This document shows positions 6,671 to 12,696 of a stretch of DNA of 12,696 bases, in pieces; position 1 is the stretch's first letter; every line of letters starts with the position of its first letter. The stretch is taken from NCBI GenBank assembly GCA_937859825.1, contig CALMAP010000240.1, positions 1-12,696 of the forward strand, read 5' to 3'. This stretch comes from an uncultured Terriglobus sp. Lineage in GTDB: Bacteria > Acidobacteriota > Terriglobia > Terriglobales > Acidobacteriaceae. The notes below the pieces were generated by a model. It was given only the letters and a program-made list of their open reading frames with translations, made no database searches and was not told the origin of the DNA. The translations under genes were made by a program, and so were the position numbers.

Positions 6671-9240
6671 AGCGCGTTGGCAGAGATTGCCGCCAGCAGC
6701 TTCGCTTCCAGTTCCGGTAGATCGGCACGATCGAGGGGCTGATCGTCGCGCGTCAGGTAGAAGACGTCGATTGCGGTGTCGCCTTCTGTATCGATCAACG
6801 CGACCTCGATATTGCATCGTGCTTCCCCTAGCGTTTGCGTGATTGCGTAGAGCAGGCCCGGATGGTCCTGTGAGACGACCTGCACCAGCGTGGAGTGACT
6901 GGACGAGACCATATCAAACTTCACGGAGGTCGCAACGACCAGCAACGGGTCCTTGCGGCGGCTGCGGCGGCGCGCTGCAATGGTCTTTTCAGCAACGGTC
7001 TCGTCTATCACCGCATCGTGCAGCGTCTTTCTCAGGCGGTCGCGCTCTTCCGGGTTTAGCTCAAGCGTGCGGTAGCCATCGGTAAAGCGAAAGCTGTCCA
7101 CCACGATGCCCTGTGCATTTGAGAACGCATCTGCCGTGATGATGTTCATCCCAAAGCTCGCAAGCACACCCGCGATGCGGGCAAAGAGCAACTGCCGGTC
7201 CGGCGTGATCAGCACGACTTCGCTGCGGTCAGCGCGCCAGACCAGGTCCAGCTGCACTGTGTCGCTGCTTAGCCGTTTGGCGATCTCAAAGTGGTTCCGG
7301 ATCTGTTCCGGCGAACGCGTCTGAAGGTAGCGCTGGGGAAAGCCTTCAAGAAACTGGATGATGGCGAGGCTCTCGCCCGGAACCAGGGACGTAACCCGGT
7401 GCACTAACTCGCTCGAGACACGCGAGTCCACACGCTCATCATCCACATTGCGGTCGAGGTAATTCGCAGTTGCGATGTAGAGGCGCCACAGGTTCTCGGC
7501 CTTCCAGGGCGTGAGCGCGTCCGGATGAACGGCATTGATGTCGGCATAGGTGAAGAGCGTGAGTATGCGCAGTTCTTCGGGAGTCTGTACCTTTGCGGCA
7601 AAGGCGCGCACCGTCTCCGCATCGAAGATGTCCCGCCGCAGCGCAGCGCTCATTTCGAGATGATTGCGAATCAGATTCAGCACCAGCCCTGTTTCAAACG
7701 AATCGCGATCAAGGCGCTTCAACACGGTTTCTGCAAGACTTGCGCTTGCGACGGTATGCTCGCCTGAGGCGCGGCCCTTGCCCGTATCGTGCAGCAGCGC
7801 TGCCAGGTAAAGCAGGCCGGGATGCTGCAAGTCCTGCAGCAGAACAGAAAGCCGTTTCGCCCAGTCGGCTAAGGGCCCGTCTGTCACCTCGGGAATCCCG
7901 TGCAGCGTGTCGATCAGCACAAAGGTGTGTTCATCGACGGTGTAGCGATGGTACGCGTCGCGGATAACCAGCCCGTCAATGCCGTGGAACTCGGGAAGCA
8001 GCAACTCCAGCAAGCCCTGCGCATGCATGGAGCGCAGCGCGATTCCGGCGAAACGGCCGCACAGGATCCGCTGCAGATGCTGCCACAGCGCGTCTCCTTC
8101 TTCCATCTGCGCTGAAAGCTGAGGAAGCGCTTCTTCCACGGAGTCTTCCGATGCTTTGGCCAGTCGCGCGCCGGTCTGCGCGATGGCTTCATAGGCACGC
8201 AGCACGGTTTCGAGGTCCGGCGAGGAATCACCGGCCGGTAGAAAGACGATCCGGCCTGACTCGATGCGGAAGCCTTCCGCGTCGTCCCGGGATTTCCTTC
8301 GGAGGAAGTCCGGGATGCGCAGCACCGGCTTCGGTTGAGGCAGGCTGTCGATGTGCTGTTCCAGCGCACGGTCAATCGTGCGTGCGTGGCGAAAATAAAG
8401 CTGCATCCAGTAAGCCGGATCGCGAGGCATGCCCCCGTCTACACCGATCCCTTCAGCCGCGGCATCGTCCTGAATCTTCCAGTCGAGTGCGTTCACATCG
8501 CGTCCCTGACGAAAGTGCAGAAAGCAGCGAACGGAAGCCATGAATGCAAATGCCCGGTCGAACTCGGCAGATCCTGTCAGGCCGTTCTGCAGAAGTCGCT
8601 GGAACCAGCCGCAGGCATTCGCGTCGCGCAGGCCGCCCGGGCACTCCTTTACATTCGGTTCCAAATGGAAGATTGTGTGGCCGTAACGCGCATGCCGTTC
8701 GCGGGTGATGCTGGCAAGCTTCGCTGCGAACGGGCGCCTCTCTTTCGCCAACAGCTTCGGCAATACGTCATCCACGAGTGTGGACGCTGGACCTTCAGGT
8801 CCGGCAAGCGGACGAGCATCCATCAGCGAGATGGAAAACTCAATGTTCTCCATCTCGAACTTGCCACACTCCGCAAGTGTTCGTGTGGTGGCTGCCACGC
8901 GCAGACCGTTGTCCCATAACTGCTGTGTGAACCGGCGGAGGGGCTCTTTCCATGCCTTTTCTTCGACAGGATCTGTCATCAGAAAAAGCAGGTCGAGGTC
9001 GGAAGCAGGAAAGAGCTGCTGCCGGCCATATCCGCCCACCGCAAGCAACGCTGGCGTGGTCTCACCCTGTTGAGAGTTGGCCTGCCAGGCGGCCCGTACA
9101 AGTTCATCTGCAGCGTCAGAACGCGCCTGAATTACCTCAGGGCCGCGATAGTCCGCGTCGGCCAGAAAAAGGTCGCGGACATGTTGCATGGCCACGGAGT
9201 AAGCCGCCTGTGCCGCAGCGAAAGATTCCGCACTCATCAT
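6667..9240 (-). CDS. glnD: Bifunctional [protein-PII] uridylyltransferase / uridylyl-removing enzyme
   Basis: Nitrogen sensor that uridylylates PII when glutamine is low and removes UMP when it is high. The 857 residues have the expected order. The nucleotidyltransferase domain contains GGYGRQQLFPASDLDLLFL (69-87), with D81 and D83 as the metal ligands, and PGGLRD (201-206). A linker and the HD hydrolase domain follow, with VDEHT (435-439) and LLHDTGKG (482-489, H484-D485). Two C-terminal ACT domains (about 674-750 and 786-857) are the expected glutamine-sensing part. Both catalytic sites look intact, so both activities are expected. The start is ATG 9240 with GGGAGG 5 nt upstream; a second ATG follows at once. 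It lies 51 nt after glnB, the gene for its own substrate, in one transcription unit. Length is normal for the family. Confidence 0.97.
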   Translation of the reverse strand: MMSAESFAAAQAAYSVAMQHVRDLFLADADYRGPEVIQARSDAADELVRAAWQANSQQGETTPALLAVGGYGRQQLFPASDLDLLFLMTDPVEEKAWKEPLRRFTQQLWDNGLRVAATTRTLAECGKFEMENIEFSISLMDARPLAGPEGPASTLVDDVLPKLLAKERRPFAAKLASITRERHARYGHTIFHLEPNVKECPGGLRDANACGWFQRLLQNGLTGSAEFDRAFAFMASVRCFLHFRQGRDVNALDWKIQDDAAAEGIGVDGGMPRDPAYWMQLYFRHARTIDRALEQHIDSLPQPKPVLRIPDFLRRKSRDDAEGFRIESGRIVFLPAGDSSPDLETVLRAYEAIAQTGARLAKASEDSVEEALPQLSAQMEEGDALWQHLQRILCGRFAGIALRSMHAQGLLELLLPEFHGIDGLVIRDAYHRYTVDEHTFVLIDTLHGIPEVTDGPLADWAKRLSVLLQDLQHPGLLYLAALLHDTGKGRASGEHTVASASLAETVLKRLDRDSFETGLVLNLIRNHLEMSAALRRDIFDAETVRAFAAKVQTPEELRILTLFTYADINAVHPDALTPWKAENLWRLYIATANYLDRNVDDERVDSRVSSELVHRVTSLVPGESLAIIQFLEGFPQRYLQTRSPEQIRNHFEIAKRLSSDTVQLDLVWRADRSEVVLITPDRQLLFARIAGVLASFGMNIITADAFSNAQGIVVDSFRFTDGYRTLELNPEERDRLRKTLHDAVIDETVAEKTIAARRRSRRKDPLLVVATSVKFDMVSSSHSTLVQVVSQDHPGLLYAITQTLGEARCNIEVALIDTEGDTAIDVFYLTRDDQPLDRADLPELEAKLLAAISANAL

Positions 9241-9291
9241 GCTTGCCTCCCGTTACCGACAAAGGTGTGGGCCTGCATCCCGAAGTATCGC

Positions 9292-9630
9292 TTAAAGGGC
9301 GACCTCACCGCGGTCTTCGTTGCGAATACGGATCGCATCCTCCACGTTGGAGATGAAGATTTTGCCGTCGCCGATGGCACCTGTCTGGGCCGCGGTAAGG
9401 ATGGCACGCACGGATGTCTCCACCAGTTCATCGGGAACGACCGCCTCCAGCTTGATCTTCGGCAGCAGGTCCACGGAATATTCGCGACCTCGGTAGAACT
9501 CGGTGTGGCCCTTCTGGCGGCCATGTCCGCGGGCCTCCAGGATTGTGATGCCTTCCACGCCAACAGCAATCAGGGCGTCCTTTACGGCGTCCAGCTTTCC
9601 TGGCTGGATGATCGCCTCAATCTTTCGCAT
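9292..9630 (-). CDS. glnB: PII nitrogen regulatory protein
   Basis: Trimeric signal protein that binds ATP/ADP and 2-oxoglutarate and controls the ammonium channel and nitrogen enzymes. It has 112 residues, the exact length of E. coli GlnB, and is alignable without gaps. The T-loop GRQKGHTEFYRGREYSVD (37-54) keeps the uridylylation target Tyr51. The nucleotide site TGAIGDGKIF (83-92) is complete. The start is ATG 9630 with AAGGAG 6 nt upstream. It sits 83 nt downstream of amt and 51 nt upstream of glnD. Neighbourhood next to amt often marks GlnK-type proteins, so glnK is an equally fair label; Tyr51 together with adjacent glnD argues that modification is by uridylylation. Confidence 0.97.
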   Translation of the reverse strand: MRKIEAIIQPGKLDAVKDALIAVGVEGITILEARGHGRQKGHTEFYRGREYSVDLLPKIKLEAVVPDELVETSVRAILTAAQTGAIGDGKIFISNVEDAIRIRNEDRGEVAL

Positions 9631-9713
9631 GTGCTCTCCTTACAACGCGCGTCAACAACTATGCCGCAAATGGTATGCAGAGGTAAAAGTCTGCGTTGGC
9701 GAGATGGGTTCCC

Positions 9714-11210
<1,497 letters not shown>

Positions 11211-11239
11211 AAGCACTTCAACCTTTCTCAAAAAGCAGT

Positions 11240-11277
11240 ACCTGAGGACAGGTGGTTGTTCCCGCAGGTTTGGCGGG
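11240..11277 (-). promoter_or_regulatory. Two small hairpins in the amt leader
   Basis: On the minus strand, CCCGC-N7-GCGGG (11261-11277) is followed by ACCTG-TCCT-CAGGT (11240-11253). A TTTTT run lies 5 nt later (11230-11234), and the ribosome site and start of amt come next. The stems are only 5 bp, so this is a weak candidate for an attenuator or leader structure. The rest of the 156-nt divergent region contains the 8-bp palindrome CTGTACAG (11343-11350) and no clear sigma-54 site. Confidence 0.25.
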
Positions 11278-11366
11278 CATGCATCTGTGCCGGCGAGCGG
11301 CAGAGATGCGAGAAAGCATGGATTGCGGAGCAGTTTCGTTTACTGTACAGGACGAAGCCTTACCCG

Positions 11367-12080
11367 ATGAAGACTCCTCTAGAGCGCAGCAGGCTTGACT
11401 TGTCCGGGTACATCCCGGCACGAGCGACATGCTTGGCGTGGCTGGCGTTTTGCGGGTCCAACGCTCTGTGCGCACCGCAGCACACCAGCCTCTCTTGCAC
11501 GCCGCTAACATTGCGAGGACACGTAGACAGCGGCACTTCCTATACCCACCCAATTACGGCCGCTCTCGATTTCAAGCTCGAAGCGGTTCCAGCGGGATGG
11601 ATGATTCGCGTGCTTCCTCATGGCGCCGCGCGGCCCGCGCACGACTACGCGGAGCTTGCCAATCCGCCTTATCGCTCACCTACACCGCTGCTGATCTCGA
11701 CCGACTTTTCGTTTCGCGCACAGGATGCTATCGCATGGAACCCACGAAACTTCCGCTACTTTACAAGTGCCAGGTCCGTTCAGGTGGCCGAACTCGCCTA
11801 CGAGGCACTCGAGAAGAACGCTTCCAGTTCCGCTTCCGCGTCCCTCCTGGGAGCCCTGCCCGATGCGAAGGAAGCAACATTGACCTTTGTCGATGCCGAT
11901 CTTTCCGGCGGAACCTCAGACCAAACCACTGCTGCTGCCCGTGTCGCCTCGCATTTCGCGGAGACGGCGCACCGTATCCACTCTGATGGTGCCGTGTCGC
12001 CCCTCGGAAAGCTGCTGGGGCTCACCTTTCAGGTAACCTTTCCGTCTGCTGGTTGCCAGCCCCGGCTTTCGCGCCGTTGA
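11367..12080 (+). CDS. Exported protein of unknown function (237 aa)
   Basis: Secreted or periplasmic protein. After a long N-region, a hydrophobic stretch (RATCLAWLAFCGSNALCA, about 19-36) looks like a signal peptide with cleavage near residue 36. Mature sequence is beta-rich at first: it contains LTLRGHVDSGTSY (47-59), GWMIRVLP (77-84), HDYAELANPPYRSPTPLLIS (92-111) and a WNPRNFRYF segment (124-132). An Ala/Ser-rich helical part ends with GKLLGLTFQVTFP (214-226). I recognise this layout from hypothetical proteins of acidobacteria but know no function. The frame is open far upstream, antisense to amt, but ATG 11367 is the first sensible start in the intergenic region; its Shine-Dalgarno (AGGA) is distant. 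Divergent from amt, and 54 nt upstream of nuoB on the same strand, so it could share a transcript with nuoB. Confidence 0.8.
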   Translation: MKTPLERSRLDLSGYIPARATCLAWLAFCGSNALCAPQHTSLSCTPLTLRGHVDSGTSYTHPITAALDFKLEAVPAGWMIRVLPHGAARPAHDYAELANPPYRSPTPLLISTDFSFRAQDAIAWNPRNFRYFTSARSVQVAELAYEALEKNASSSASASLLGALPDAKEATLTFVDADLSGGTSDQTTAAARVASHFAETAHRIHSDGAVSPLGKLLGLTFQVTFPSAGCQPRLSRR

Positions 12081-12134
12081 ATCTTCTTTGCCCGAATGGT
12101 GGCGTTTCGACTGCGCTTCCATACAATGGTGTGT

Positions 12135-12696
12135 ATGAGCACACCTGGTACACCTGTGGATCAAACCTCCAGCAACGGCAGGCCTGTCATGCCCGAAGCG
12201 AGTGACCGCTATTTCTTCGGCGCACTTGATTCCTTCGGCAAGAACCAGGAAAAGCTGCGTGAAGTGAGCTGGGGACCTCAGCAGCCTGAGGGTGTCGTCC
12301 TCGCGTCGATGGACGCGGCGGTGAACTGGGTTCGAAAAAACTCCGTCTGGCCCATGACTTTCGGTCTTGCCTGTTGTGCGATCGAGATGATGAGCATGGG
12401 CGGCTCCCGCTACGACATCGCGCGCTTCGGTGCGGAGGTCTTCCGGCCGTCGCCGCGGCAAAGCGACCTGATGGTGGTGGCGGGCCGTGTTTCGCAAAAG
12501 ATGGCACCCGTTATTCGTCGCCTCTACGAGCAGATGCCTGAGCCCAAGTGGGTCATCAGCATGGGAGCGTGTGCTACCTCAGGCGGCGTGTTCAACAATT
12601 ACGCGCTGCTGCAAGGCGTAAACCAGATCATCCCGGTAGACATCTACGTGCCTGGCTGCCCTCCCCGGCCGGAACAGCTTCTGTATGCAATAACCC
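12135..12696 (+). CDS. nuoB: NADH-quinone oxidoreductase subunit B, N-terminal part (cut by window edge)
   Basis: Complex I subunit that holds cluster N2, the last Fe-S centre before quinone. 187 codons are visible; the gene runs off the right edge, so its C-terminus is missing. N2 ligands are all present: C80-C81 (FGLACCAIEM), C146 (ISMGACATSGG) and C175 (YVPGCPPRPE). The core ARFGAEVFRPSPRQSDLMVV (96-115) is closely like E. coli NuoB. The first 50 or so residues are variable and Ser/Pro-rich at the start. The start is ATG 12135; ATG 12126 in frame is an alternative. No Shine-Dalgarno precedes either. A TACAAT at 12122-12127 would place a transcript start near the ATG, so a leaderless message is possible, but there is no matching -35. 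nuoA, which usually precedes nuoB, is not upstream. Confidence 0.96.
   Translation, partial: MSTPGTPVDQTSSNGRPVMPEASDRYFFGALDSFGKNQEKLREVSWGPQQPEGVVLASMDAAVNWVRKNSVWPMTFGLACCAIEMMSMGGSRYDIARFGAEVFRPSPRQSDLMVVAGRVSQKMAPVIRRLYEQMPEPKWVISMGACATSGGVFNNYALLQGVNQIIPVDIYVPGCPPRPEQLLYAIT

Noticed and set aside
6330..6728. N-terminal extension of the ABC ATPase
   Set aside because: It is Arg/Pro/Cys-rich, overlaps the conserved 94-aa gene on the other strand, and lies before the first family-like residue.
11285..11301. Possible sigma-54 promoter for amt (minus strand CGGCACAGATGCATGC)
   Set aside because: The GG and GC elements are 11 nt apart instead of the required 10, and the flanking consensus is poor.
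11343..11350. CTGTACAG palindrome as a LexA (SOS) box
   Set aside because: The LexA box of gamma-proteobacteria has eight bases between CTGT and ACAG; here there are none.

Overview
The window looks like a chromosomal core region of an acidobacterium, probably class Terriglobia (Granulicella, Terriglobus, Edaphobacter or a close relative). The evidence is GC-rich DNA, an amt-glnB-glnD operon, a ClpC-type (not ClpA) unfoldase, a family-5 uracil-DNA glycosylase, a YtxH-type small protein, and two conserved small proteins whose sequence style I associate with that group. The taxonomic call is a judgement from protein style, not from a search. I see no phage, transposon, CRISPR, tRNA or rRNA signal.

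Layout. Left end: the first 115 codons of trigger factor (tig) on the minus strand, with a histidine-rich N-terminal stretch. Next, 466-1576 (minus), is a membrane-anchored protein resembling aldose 1-epimerases. It is broken by a frameshift that a 4-bp tandem duplication (919-926) explains exactly. Divergent from it is a family-5 uracil-DNA glycosylase (plus strand), with a 9-bp inverted repeat in the shared intergenic region. A YtxH-domain protein (plus) follows and converges on clpC (minus), with a strong bidirectional terminator hairpin between them. Upstream of clpC lie a perfect 10-bp inverted repeat and an adjacent 10-bp palindrome. Then comes a stand-alone LolD/MacB-type ABC ATPase (minus), divergent from a conserved 94-aa protein (plus). 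The stop codon of the 94-aa gene interlocks with that of glnD.

Nitrogen operon. amt, glnB and glnD run on the minus strand in that transcription order (11210 to 6667): an ammonium channel, the PII signal protein that gates it, and the bifunctional enzyme that uridylylates and deuridylylates PII. This is a complete ammonium sensing and uptake module. The amt promoter region is shared with a divergent gene for an exported protein of unknown function (11367-12080). It is followed by the start of nuoB (respiratory complex I), cut by the right window edge.

I did not find an obviously new multi-gene system. The items most worth a second look are the reversible-looking 4-bp duplication, the clpC upstream inverted repeat plus palindrome, the His-rich trigger factor N-terminus, and the uncharacterised 94-aa and 237-aa proteins.
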